In this document: piece after piece, positions 28,387 to 36,449 of the stretch
Layout: every line of letters begins with the position of its first letter
Position numbering within the stretch: position 1 is the stretch's first letter
Origin: Robiginitomaculum sp.
Lineage (GTDB): Bacteria > Pseudomonadota > Alphaproteobacteria > Caulobacterales > Maricaulaceae
Direction: 5' to 3'
Assembly: GCA_021776525.1 (NCBI GenBank)
Contig: JAJFFT010000005.1
Coordinates: forward strand, 310,001-374,000
Length of the DNA stretch: 64,000 nt
Notes under the pieces: generated by a model
The model's database searches: none
What the model saw: only the letters and a program-made list of their open reading frames with translations
What the model was told of the DNA's origin: nothing
Program-made: the position numbers and the translations under genes

Positions 28387-28920
28387 ATGGACATTAACGC
28401 AATCAGTTCAGGCAAAGCCCCACCATGGGATGTCAATGCCATCATCGAAATTCCTCTAGGCGGTGTGCCAGTGAAATATGAAGTCGACAAGGAATCCGGT
28501 GCCCTCTTTGTCGACCGCTTTTTGCACACCGCAATGTTCTATCCCGGTAATTATGGCTTTATCCCCCACACGCTCTCGTTGGATGGTGATCCGATCGACG
28601 TGATGGTAGTTGGCCGCACGCCAGTGATTGCCGGTTGTGTGATGCGTGTTCGCCCGGTGGGCATGTTGCAGATGGAAGATGAGAGCGGCCCAGATGAAAA
28701 AATCCTGGCTGTACCAGTTTCTAAACTGCACCCTTATCACGAAAGCATTAAAACATACAAAGACTTGCCCGAAGTCATGTGTGACCAGATTAAGCATTTT
28801 TTCACCCACTATAAGGATTTAGAGCACGAAAAATGGGTCAAGGTAGGTGAATGGCAGGACGCCGACAGTGCCGCGCAGGCGGTTATGGAAGCTGTTGAGC
28901 GTTTTGAGACGCAAAAATAG
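28387..28920 (+). CDS. ppa: Inorganic pyrophosphatase
   Basis: Ppa hydrolyses pyrophosphate and pulls biosynthetic reactions forward. I start at the ATG at 28387 (177 residues, MDINAISSGKAPPWDVNAII), with AGAGG upstream. The ATG 33 bases earlier gives a non-family leader. Family I motifs are present: EIPLGGVPVKYEVDK, MFYPGNYGFIPHTLSLDGDPIDVMV with the DxDPxD metal signature, DEKILAVP and HYKDLEHEKWVKVGEW. The gene is followed after 18 bases by mazG. Confidence 0.96.
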   Translation: MDINAISSGKAPPWDVNAIIEIPLGGVPVKYEVDKESGALFVDRFLHTAMFYPGNYGFIPHTLSLDGDPIDVMVVGRTPVIAGCVMRVRPVGMLQMEDESGPDEKILAVPVSKLHPYHESIKTYKDLPEVMCDQIKHFFTHYKDLEHEKWVKVGEWQDADSAAQAVMEAVERFETQK

Positions 28921-28938
28921 GTCTTTGGTGTATACATA

Positions 28939-29751
28939 ATGGCAGATTTAGGCACCCTTCAGGCCATAATGGCGCGCCTGCGTGACCCCAAAGTCGGCTG
29001 TGCATGGGATATAAAACAGGATTTTGCCACCATTGCGCCCTACACCATAGAAGAAGCCTATGAGGTGGCCGATGCCATAGAGCGCAACGATATGAACGAC
29101 CTGCGCGATGAACTGGGTGATTTGCTGTTCCAGGTCGTGTTTCATGCGCAAATAGCCAGTGAAAACAAGAGCTTCAGCCTTGATGATGTGATCAAGGGCA
29201 TTTGCGACAAGATGGAACGTCGCCACCCCCATGTGTTTGGCACGGCCGCACAAATTTCCGCTGGCGTTCAGGCCGGGGATTGGGAAAAACATAAAGCCGA
29301 AGAGCGGGCCGCAAAAGCCACGCAGGTCCAGGGGCCAGCAAGCATTCTGGATGGTATTGCGCGCACCCTGCCCCGTTTAAAACGCGCCCAAAAACTGCAA
29401 GAACGTGCTGCACGGGTCGGGTTTGACTGGCCGGACTTAATGCCGGTTTTTGACAAGCTGGACGAGGAAGTCGCCGAGCTGAAAGAGGCCATATTATCGC
29501 CCGACAATGCCGATCATGTCGCCGATGAACTTGGAGACATATTGTTTGTTTGCACTAATATGGCCAGAAAACTTAATGTTGATGCCGAGGCCGCCCTGGA
29601 ACGGTCTAATCAAAAATTCGAACGCCGCTTTGCCCATATCGAAGAACGCCTTCGAGAGCAGAAGACAGACTTTAAAGATGCTGATCTGGACCTGATGGAG
29701 CGTTATTGGGTGGAAGCCAAAGAACACGAACGCGGCGATATTAAAGATTAA
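28939..29751 (+). CDS. mazG: Nucleoside triphosphate pyrophosphohydrolase MazG
   Basis: MazG hydrolyses NTPs to NMP and pyrophosphate, cleaning the pool and reportedly lowering ppGpp. The 270-residue protein has two MazG repeats: RLRDPKVGCAWDIKQDF, then IEEAYEVADAIE and DELGDLLFQVVFHAQIA in the first; DELGDILFVCTNMARKLNVD in the second, with the EExxE-type metal residues. The pyrophosphate made would be a substrate for the product of the adjacent ppa gene. The 3' end overlaps the convergent hflX gene by 11 bases. Confidence 0.93.
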   Translation: MADLGTLQAIMARLRDPKVGCAWDIKQDFATIAPYTIEEAYEVADAIERNDMNDLRDELGDLLFQVVFHAQIASENKSFSLDDVIKGICDKMERRHPHVFGTAAQISAGVQAGDWEKHKAEERAAKATQVQGPASILDGIARTLPRLKRAQKLQERAARVGFDWPDLMPVFDKLDEEVAELKEAILSPDNADHVADELGDILFVCTNMARKLNVDAEAALERSNQKFERRFAHIEERLREQKTDFKDADLDLMERYWVEAKEHERGDIKD

Positions 29752-31051
29752 CCCGTTCGGTCTTAAGCGTTGGAAACGTCGCTTGTAACGCTCCAAGATT
29801 TTTAATATCCAACTGGGCCATCAAAATCTGCCCCCCAAGATCGTCGGCCTGTGTGTCGAGAATTTTGCCATTGCGATACAGCCACGGGCTGATCCGGCCC
29901 TCGCCGGCCGGAATGTTGATCCGTACAGTTATGGTGCCTGCCGATAAAATGCCTTCGATACGGTCGGCCAGTTGATCCAGCCCCTGCCCTGTGGTGGCGG
30001 ACAATAAAACCGGATTGGGGGTGATGGACTGTGCCTGCGCTTCTAATAACGGGCATTGATCGGCCTCAACCTTGTCGATTTTGTTCCAGACCTCCAATAC
30101 CGGTATGGCGTTATCATGGGTTGCGAACAATTGTTCCAATATGGTGTTGACGTCATCGCGTTGTTCAGCGCTTTGCGGCGATGAAATATCGCGTACGTGG
30201 ACAATCAGATCAGCCTCAAGAACCTCTTCCAAAGTGGCCCGAAACGCAGCAATAAGCTCGGTAGGAAGGTCAGAAATGAACCCCACTGTATCAGATAATA
30301 TCGCTTCGCGCCCGGTATCCAGGGTGATCAGGCGCATGGCCGGATCCAATGTTGCGAACAACATATCCTCGGCCAGCATTTGTGTATTGCACAATGCGTT
30401 AAACAGGGTGGATTTGCCTGCATTGGTATACCCGACCAGAGCAATGATCGGATATGGCACCCGTTGGCGTGCAGACCGGTGCAAACCACGTGTGCGGCGC
30501 ACATTATCCAGCGCCCGGCGCAGGCGGGTGATTTTTTGGCTGAGCAACCGCCGGTCGGTTTCCAGCTGGCGCTCACCGGGCCCGGCCAAGAAGCCTTTGC
30601 CGCCGCGTTGGCGTTCAAGGTGTGTCCAGGTTCTGACCAGCCGCGAACGCTCATACGTCATCAGTGCCAGTTCAACCTGTAAACGTCCTTCTTTGGTGCG
30701 GGCGCGCAGCCCAAAGATTTCCAGAATAACGCCGGTGCGGTCAATCACCTTGGCATCCAGTGCCTTTTCCAGATTACGTTGTTGCACAGGCGTCAATGAG
30801 GTATCGACAATTAACAGTCCGGCTTGCGCGGCCTTAAGCTCATCGCGCAGGGAATCGATCACACCCTTGCCCAAAAAGGCCCCGGCATGGGCTTTGCGAA
30901 TCGGTACTAGGCGCGCGCCTTTGACCGTTAACTCAAGTGCCAACGCCAATCCTTTGGCTTCTTCAAGGCGTACGGCCGGGTCGCGGCGTCCCCCCTTTAA
31001 TACAGGGACAATAACGATGGCATTGCTTTGCAGACTATCGGATGCGTTCAC
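29741..31051 (-). CDS. hflX: Ribosome-associated GTPase HflX
   Basis: HflX is an OBG-related GTPase that binds 50S subunits and splits stalled ribosomes. The 436-residue protein has the N-terminal HflX domain ([20 protein letters not shown]), the [14 protein letters not shown] linker motif, and the G domain: G1 [15 protein letters not shown]3 [13 protein letters not shown]4 [12 protein letters not shown]-terminal extension follows. It overlaps hfq by four bases upstream, the conserved hfq-hflX operon, and mazG by 11 bases tail to tail. Confidence 0.96.
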   Translation of the reverse strand: MNASDSLQSNAIVIVPVLKGGRRDPAVRLEEAKGLALALELTVKGARLVPIRKAHAGAFLGKGVIDSLRDELKAAQAGLLIVDTSLTPVQQRNLEKALDAKVIDRTGVILEIFGLRARTKEGRLQVELALMTYERSRLVRTWTHLERQRGGKGFLAGPGERQLETDRRLLSQKITRLRRALDNVRRTRGLHRSARQRVPYPIIALVGYTNAGKSTLFNALCNTQMLAEDMLFATLDPAMRLITLDTGREAILSDTVGFISDLPTELIAAFRATLEEVLEADLIVHVRDISSPQSAEQRDDVNTILEQLFATHDNAIPVLEVWNKIDKVEADQCPLLEAQAQSITPNPVLLSATTGQGLDQLADRIEGILSAGTITVRINIPAGEGRISPWLYRNGKILDTQADDLGGQILMAQLDIKNLGALQATFPTLKTERVNL

Positions 31052-31308
31052 GCCTGAGCGTCGGAATCGTCATCACCGTCTGTCTCAAACAAGGAAACAG
31101 GTGCCGACGGCATAATGGTCGAAATCGCTTGTTTATAAACGAGTTGCGAGTGTCCATCGCGACGTAAAAGAACGCAGAAATTATCAAACCAGGTGATAAT
31201 ACCTTGTAGCTTTACCCCATTGACCAAAAAAATTGTCAGGGGTGTTTTTGACTTTCTGAGTGCGTTCAAAAAGGTGTCTTGAAGACTTTGTTTTTTATCG
31301 CCTGCCAT
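31048..31308 (-). CDS. hfq: RNA chaperone Hfq
   Basis: Hfq pairs small RNAs with mRNA targets. The 86-residue protein has the Sm1 region ([28 protein letters not shown]) and the Sm2 motif [12 protein letters not shown], then a short acidic tail ([10 protein letters not shown]) like other alphaproteobacterial Hfq proteins. GGAG lies seven bases before the start. The 97-base gap to the upstream dat gene contains a small hairpin, and hflX overlaps downstream. Placement next to ntr genes is the usual synteny. Confidence 0.96.
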   Translation of the reverse strand: MAGDKKQSLQDTFLNALRKSKTPLTIFLVNGVKLQGIITWFDNFCVLLRRDGHSQLVYKQAISTIMPSAPVSLFETDGDDDSDAQA

Positions 31309-31373
31309 GACTTTGCTCCGTTTGCGGCACTTTGGCCGGTTCGCAGTCTATTTGTGTTTGTCGTCCATAAACG

Positions 31374-31391
31374 TGTGCATAACAATGCACA
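31374..31391 (-). other. Small hairpin between dat and hfq
   Basis: TGTGCAT (31374-31380) and ATGCACA (31385-31391) pair perfectly around a four-base loop. In the direction of transcription it lies 15 bases after the dat stop and about 65 bases before hfq. No T run follows, so readthrough into hfq is likely. It might shape the hfq leader. Confidence 0.4.
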
Positions 31392-31405
31392 TAAGGATTT
31401 CTGCG

Positions 31406-32257
31406 TTAAGTTGCAGCGCTTTGCAAGTAATCTTTACGTAAAGCGCAGGCCATTTCTCCGGGGGTGCCGCCAGCAATTGAAGTTGTGTCTATTTTGGTAA
31501 TGGGCGTGACCAAATTCATCGATGATGTAATGAAGGCCTCTTTGGCCTGTTTGGCTTCCTCGACCGAGAATGACCGTTCTTCAACCTTGATTTGACGCGC
31601 GGCGGCCAGCGCCAGAACACGCTCGCGGGTAATGCCGCCTAAAATGTCATTGGACAGGCTGCGCGTTGTTAAAACACCGTCTTTTGTCACGATCCAGGCA
31701 TTTGACGACGAGCCTTCGGTCACCCTGCCCTTGCCATCAACCATCCAGGCTTCATAGGCATTGGCTTCGACGGCACTTTGCTTGGCCAGAATATTTGGCA
31801 ATAACGAAACCGATTTAATATCGCACCGCGCCCAGCGTTGGTCAGCCAGTGTGATGACTGCAACCCCTTTTTGGGCGGCGCGTTCTGCCGCTGCGGCATT
31901 CACTGGTTTTGAGGTGATCACAATTGAAGAAACAATATCTTTGGGAAAGGCATGATCGCGAGGGGCAACACCACGGGTGACCTGTAAATAAACCAAACCA
32001 TCACGCACCCGGTTTTGGCGTACCACTTCGCGTAGGACAATGCTCAGCGCCGCATCATTCATCGGGGCGGCAATGCGTAATTCGCCAAGGGAGCGCGCCA
32101 GACGGCGAAAATGCCCTGCACTGTCTAATAATTTTCCATCACGGACGGCCCAAACCTCGTAAACGCCGTCGGCAAACTGATAACCACGGTCTTCGATATG
32201 CACGCTGGCCTGATTGTGGGGCACATAACTTCCATTGACATAGGCAATTCTGGACAT
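31406..32257 (-). CDS. dat: D-amino-acid aminotransferase
   Basis: This class IV PLP aminotransferase interconverts D-amino acids and 2-oxo acids, typically D-Ala and 2-oxoglutarate. The start at 32257 gives 283 residues (MSRIAYVNGSYVPHNQASVH). The frame extends another 76 codons into trkH, but those residues are not family-like. Motifs include VHIEDRGYQFADGVYEV, YLQVTRGVAPRDHAFP, the Lys of RCDIKSVSLLPNILAKQ and TEGSSSNAWIVTKDG. A branched-chain or ADC lyase specificity is possible within the fold, but the ntr-dat-hfq context favours D-amino-acid transaminase. Confidence 0.85.
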   Translation of the reverse strand: MSRIAYVNGSYVPHNQASVHIEDRGYQFADGVYEVWAVRDGKLLDSAGHFRRLARSLGELRIAAPMNDAALSIVLREVVRQNRVRDGLVYLQVTRGVAPRDHAFPKDIVSSIVITSKPVNAAAAERAAQKGVAVITLADQRWARCDIKSVSLLPNILAKQSAVEANAYEAWMVDGKGRVTEGSSSNAWIVTKDGVLTTRSLSNDILGGITRERVLALAAARQIKVEERSFSVEEAKQAKEAFITSSMNLVTPITKIDTTSIAGGTPGEMACALRKDYLQSAAT

Positions 32258-32261
32258 GGAT

Positions 32262-33671
32262 TCAGTCTCTCCAAAACTCTGGTGATAATATGGCCAGCAC
32301 GGCCAGGATTTCAAATCGCCCCAAAGCCATTCCCGCGCTGATCGCGATAAGAGCCGGCGTTGGCAAATGTGAAAAATCTCCGGCGCCCCCCGGACCCAGC
32401 AAATAGGCCGGGCCAGCATTCGACAGCGCCGCAATGGCGGCATTACTGGCTTCTTCGAACTCTGAACCAAAAGCAGCAATGACAATAATCAAAAAGCCCA
32501 GTGCACCCGCATAACCCAGCACATAAACCCACAAATTAGTAAAACTGCTTTCGGGGATGGTGTTGCCGCGAAACCGGGTTGGTTTAATGGCTGATGGGTG
32601 GCTGAGGCGGAAAAGTTCGGCGCTGGTATGTCGAAAGAGCAGCAAAAAGCGGATCACTTTGACCCCGCCTGCGGTCGACAAGGCCGCGCCGCCAACCAGA
32701 ACTATGCTCATGGTCACCGGCAAAGGCAAAAGGCTGGTGCCGTCTTTGGTCATTGGCGCAGCATAGGTGGTAGCCAGTGATATGCCGTTTAAGACCGCAG
32801 GGCCAAAGGCACTGCCAACCGCAAATAACGCCGCTGCTGAAAGTCCTGCAATCATCAGAACACCCAATGTTTCCGGGTCACGAAAATGACCGATCTTGCC
32901 CCGGTGCACGTCCCAATGCATGGCAATACTGGTCGCCCCGATTAACATACCGATCGCCCCGCCATAGCTGCCCATCCGCCCGGCAACTTCGTCAAATGAT
33001 GCATATCCTGGCAGGATGCCCCCGGTGGAGACTGTTCCGAACATGGCAATCACTGCGTCAAAGACCGGTGCGCCCGCCAAGAGCAGCCAAACCAGTACAA
33101 ACAGGCTGGCCGTGCCATAGGTCGCCGCCACAATCAGGGATAAGGTGCCGATCCGGCTGGTCAGGTCGTCCTTTTCAACGGTCAGCAAAGGCGAGCGGTA
33201 AATACCTGGTCCGGTCAGATAAAGTGGTGCCAGCACTGCCAATGCCAGCAGAATAGACAAATATCCGCCCAGCCATTGTAATGATCCACGCCAGAAAATA
33301 ATCGCTATACGATCTGCAGCAAATTCCAGAATTTGTCCCCCGGTCGTGGTCAATTGTGCCACGGCATCGGCATAAGACAGCACATAGAGTGTGTCTGGGG
33401 TGGCCATCATGAGCGGGATTGCCGCCAATGCAGGCACGCCCAGCCACACCGCCACCATCAGCATCAGGGCGCTGCGTATGCTGCCGCTGTGTTGTACACC
33501 GCGCTCGCCCAGTACAAGGATAACTGCCAGCGTTGCGTATAGTGTGACCGCCAGCGCAAAGCCGTGGGCCGCGTTTGTGTCGCCCTGCTCTGCGGCCAGG
33601 CCCCAGCCAATGACCGCGAATAAAGCCAATACAGCCGGAATAACCGCCAATATGCGCCATAAACCGCTCAT
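32262..33671 (-). CDS. trkH: Trk-type potassium uptake membrane subunit
   Basis: TrkH is the translocating subunit of the low-affinity potassium transporter gated by TrkA. The 469-residue polytopic protein has repeated pore-loop motifs such as AQLTTTGGQILEFAAD, FGTVSTGGILPGYASF, LSTAGGVKVIRFLLL and the terminal ALSNAGPAYLLGPGG. Length is normal. It lies 12 bases downstream of trkA and four bases upstream of dat in the ntrX-trkA-trkH-dat run. Confidence 0.92.
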   Translation of the reverse strand: MSGLWRILAVIPAVLALFAVIGWGLAAEQGDTNAAHGFALAVTLYATLAVILVLGERGVQHSGSIRSALMLMVAVWLGVPALAAIPLMMATPDTLYVLSYADAVAQLTTTGGQILEFAADRIAIIFWRGSLQWLGGYLSILLALAVLAPLYLTGPGIYRSPLLTVEKDDLTSRIGTLSLIVAATYGTASLFVLVWLLLAGAPVFDAVIAMFGTVSTGGILPGYASFDEVAGRMGSYGGAIGMLIGATSIAMHWDVHRGKIGHFRDPETLGVLMIAGLSAAALFAVGSAFGPAVLNGISLATTYAAPMTKDGTSLLPLPVTMSIVLVGGAALSTAGGVKVIRFLLLFRHTSAELFRLSHPSAIKPTRFRGNTIPESSFTNLWVYVLGYAGALGFLIIVIAAFGSEFEEASNAAIAALSNAGPAYLLGPGGAGDFSHLPTPALIAISAGMALGRFEILAVLAILSPEFWRD

Positions 33672-33683
33672 GAAACGGCCTGC

Positions 33684-35057
33684 CTAGACATAATCGCGAC
33701 TGACCCGGAACATTTTTTCGACGCTGGGGACGGATTTGCGGTCTGCAAACAGCACCACATGATCCCCGGCCTTGATAACGAAATCACCATCCGGGAATAA
33801 CAATTGGTCTTCGCGTTGCACCGCTGCGACTTTAATTCCATCATCAATATCAACATCGCGCAAAGGTCGTCCGACCAGTGCAGATGTGGCCAGCGCAACG
33901 GCCTCAATGGCCTCGGCATCACCATCTTCGATGGATTGCACGGCAATAATTCGCCCCCGCCGCACGTGTTGTAAAATAGTCGATATGGTGGTTTCGCGTG
34001 GGTCGATAAAGACATCAATGCCCAATGGCTCTTTCAGAAGGTCCAAAGTACGATCGTTAATCAAGCATAATGCGCGGCGCACCCCGGCTTCTTTGGCCAG
34101 ACCGGCAACCAGCACGTTAACCCGGTCATCATTGGTCAAGGCCAGTGCAATATCAGCCTCGTTAACGCCGGCTTCGATCAACGTGTTGCGATCCAGCGCA
34201 TCACCATTCAGAACAACTGTACGATTGAGGGCAATCGAAGCGCGCTCGGCCTGCCCCAGATTATTTTCGATGGCCCGCACGCGTATACCCGGCAGGTTTT
34301 CCAATTGTCGGGCGACATGAATGCCAATATTCCCGGCGCCAACCAACACAACCTTACGGCCACGCTCTTCTTTGCGACCCAGAATATCAAGCGTGCGCGC
34401 TACTTGTTCTTCTTGAGCAACCACATAAACTTCGTCGCCAACCAAAACCTGATCGGTACCTTTGGGGACAAATATGCGCCCTTCACGTTTTACGCCGACA
34501 ATCATCGCATTCAGGTCGGGAAATAATTCGGTTAATTGTTTCAAAGCGGTATTGGCCACCGGACAGTCATCCAGCAGGCGAACGCCCAACAATTTGATCC
34601 GCCCGCCGGCAAACGGCACCGTCATAAAGGCGCCGGGCGTCTCGATCCGTTGTAATATCGTCCGCGCCACCTCAACTTCTGGGGAGATCACCACATCTAT
34701 GGGCATGTTTTTATTAGAAAACAGATCCTGCCATGACTTATCCAGATAGGCCTGCGCCCGAACCCTGGCAATTTTGATCGAGACGTTGAACAAAGAATGG
34801 GCGATCTGGCAGGCCACCATATTGACCTCGTCCAGATAGGTGGCGGCAACGATCATATCGGCGTTTTCAATACCGGCCCGGACCAGCACTTCGGGATGCG
34901 AGCCATGACCAACCACACCACGAACATCTAGATCCGTTGAGATTTGCTGGACCAGTTGTGGTGATAAGTCGATAACCGTGACGTCATTGTTTTCCGCCGA
35001 TAACTGGCTGGCGATCCCATAACCAACGCGTCCGGCGCCGCATACGATAACCTTCAT
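33684..35057 (-). CDS. trkA: Trk system regulatory NAD-binding subunit
   Basis: TrkA is the peripheral regulator of TrkH. The 457-residue protein contains two RCK units, each with a Rossmann motif (VIVCGAGRVGYGIASQL at the start; VVLVGAGNIGIHVARQL near residue 234) and each followed by a TrkA-C domain (LVGDEVYVVAQE; IKAGDHVVLFADR). It overlaps ntrX by four bases, so potassium uptake is translationally linked to the NtrYX system. That linkage is common in alphaproteobacteria. Confidence 0.95.
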   Translation of the reverse strand: MKVIVCGAGRVGYGIASQLSAENNDVTVIDLSPQLVQQISTDLDVRGVVGHGSHPEVLVRAGIENADMIVAATYLDEVNMVACQIAHSLFNVSIKIARVRAQAYLDKSWQDLFSNKNMPIDVVISPEVEVARTILQRIETPGAFMTVPFAGGRIKLLGVRLLDDCPVANTALKQLTELFPDLNAMIVGVKREGRIFVPKGTDQVLVGDEVYVVAQEEQVARTLDILGRKEERGRKVVLVGAGNIGIHVARQLENLPGIRVRAIENNLGQAERASIALNRTVVLNGDALDRNTLIEAGVNEADIALALTNDDRVNVLVAGLAKEAGVRRALCLINDRTLDLLKEPLGIDVFIDPRETTISTILQHVRRGRIIAVQSIEDGDAEAIEAVALATSALVGRPLRDVDIDDGIKVAAVQREDQLLFPDGDFVIKAGDHVVLFADRKSVPSVEKMFRVSRDYV

Positions 35058-36448
35058 GATGGTTCCCCTGCATTCTTGGAACCGCGCGGTTGAATACCCA
35101 GGGATTTAAGCTTGCGGTGTAAGGCGGAACGTTCCATGCCGATAAAGGTGGCCGTGCGCGAGATGTTTCCCCCAAAACGGCTGACCTGAACTTTCAGATA
35201 TTCGCGTTCAAACTCCAGTCTGGCTTCACGCAAGGGAAAGGCAATCAGCTTTTCAGCGCCTAAAATGGATTCTGTATCATCTGAATTCTGCTCCTGAGGC
35301 AATTGATCAAGGGTCAAAGGCTCTGTCGACTTGCCGCTGGCCAAAATCAAGATGCGCTCGATATTATTGCGTAACTGGCGCACATTTCCGGGCCACCGGG
35401 CCGCTTGCAGATAGGCCATGACATCATCACTGATCAGGCGTGCCGGACGCCCGGCTGCCGCCGATAAATGCGATACAAAATAATTGACCAGCGCCGGAAT
35501 GTCGTCCCGGCGTTCGCTTAAGGACGGCACATGAACCGGCACGACGTTAAGGCGGTGGTAAAGCGCCTCGCGAAACAAACCGCGATCAATCAATGTGGCC
35601 AGGCTTTTTGAGGTCGAGCTGATCACCCGCACATCGACTTTAACGTCTTTTGTTCCGCCAAGACGGCGAAAGGTCTGAGCCACCAACAGGTGTAACAACT
35701 TGCCCTGTGTTTCCAGAGGCATGTCCCCGACTTCGTCAATATACAATGTGCCCATATGGGCTTGTTCAAACAGGCCGGCCTTGGTGACGCGGCCATTCTG
35801 GTCTTCGGAACCAAACAGTTCCAGTTCAACAGAATCCGGGGTCATGGCCGCCGCATTGATGGCAACAAACTGGCCGTTTCTGCGCTCTGATTGTTCGTGG
35901 ATGTTGCGGGCCACCAATTGTTTGCCGGCTCCCATAGGGCCAATCACCAGAACGCGGCTGTTGGCACGCGCCACACGTGACACCACCTGGCGAACCGTAT
36001 TGATGTTTTGCGAAACACCGATCAGTTCTGAAACATTGGCTGCATTGGCTTTCAGGTCGACGTTTTCCCGCTTCAGCTGGACCGTTTCCAGCGCCCGGCG
36101 CACAACCAGTAACAAACGTTCGCTGTTGAAGGGTTTTTCAATAAAGTCGTAGGCGCCCTTTCGGATGGCTGCAACTGCAGTTTCAATAGTGCCGTGGCCG
36201 GAAATCAGAATAACAGGCAGATCGGGATCAAGGGCTTTTACTTCCTCCAGGACCCCAAGGCCGTCGCGCTCGCTGCCTTGAAGCCAGACATCCAGAATGA
36301 TCAGCGCCGGTTTGCGAAGGGAAATGGCCGCCATAGCCGCATCTGCGCCGTCGGCGGTGCGTGCCGCATACCCATCATCTTCCAGAATACCGCCAACCAG
36401 TTCGCGGATATCTTCTTCATCGTCAACAACCAATATATCTGCAGACAT
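35054..36448 (-). CDS. ntrX: Nitrogen/redox response regulator NtrX
   Basis: NtrX is the response regulator of NtrY. The 464-residue protein has an intact receiver (acidic pocket Asp9-Asp10, phosphoacceptor Asp53 in LIILDVWLQGS, Lys in IEKPF), an AAA+ domain (VIGPMGAGKQLVARNIHEQS; LYIDEVGDMPLE; LNVVPVHVPSLSERRDDIP) and a Fis-type HTH (GGNISRTATFIGMERSALHRKL). The Walker A reads GPMGAGKQ, and the GAFTGA loop is replaced by SEDQNGRVTKAGLFEQA, as commonly seen in NtrX, so sigma-54 activation is doubtful. It starts one base after ntrY and overlaps trkA by four. Confidence 0.93.
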   Translation of the reverse strand: MSADILVVDDEEDIRELVGGILEDDGYAARTADGADAAMAAISLRKPALIILDVWLQGSERDGLGVLEEVKALDPDLPVILISGHGTIETAVAAIRKGAYDFIEKPFNSERLLLVVRRALETVQLKRENVDLKANAANVSELIGVSQNINTVRQVVSRVARANSRVLVIGPMGAGKQLVARNIHEQSERRNGQFVAINAAAMTPDSVELELFGSEDQNGRVTKAGLFEQAHMGTLYIDEVGDMPLETQGKLLHLLVAQTFRRLGGTKDVKVDVRVISSTSKSLATLIDRGLFREALYHRLNVVPVHVPSLSERRDDIPALVNYFVSHLSAAAGRPARLISDDVMAYLQAARWPGNVRQLRNNIERILILASGKSTEPLTLDQLPQEQNSDDTESILGAEKLIAFPLREARLEFEREYLKVQVSRFGGNISRTATFIGMERSALHRKLKSLGIQPRGSKNAGEPS

Positions 36449-36449
36449 C

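Noticed and set aside
30072..31115. Long open frame (about 347 codons) antisense to hflX
   Set aside because: It lies entirely opposite a well-supported gene, its translation is Arg/Ser-rich and low in family-like features, and it has no ribosome site. It is a by-product of codon bias.
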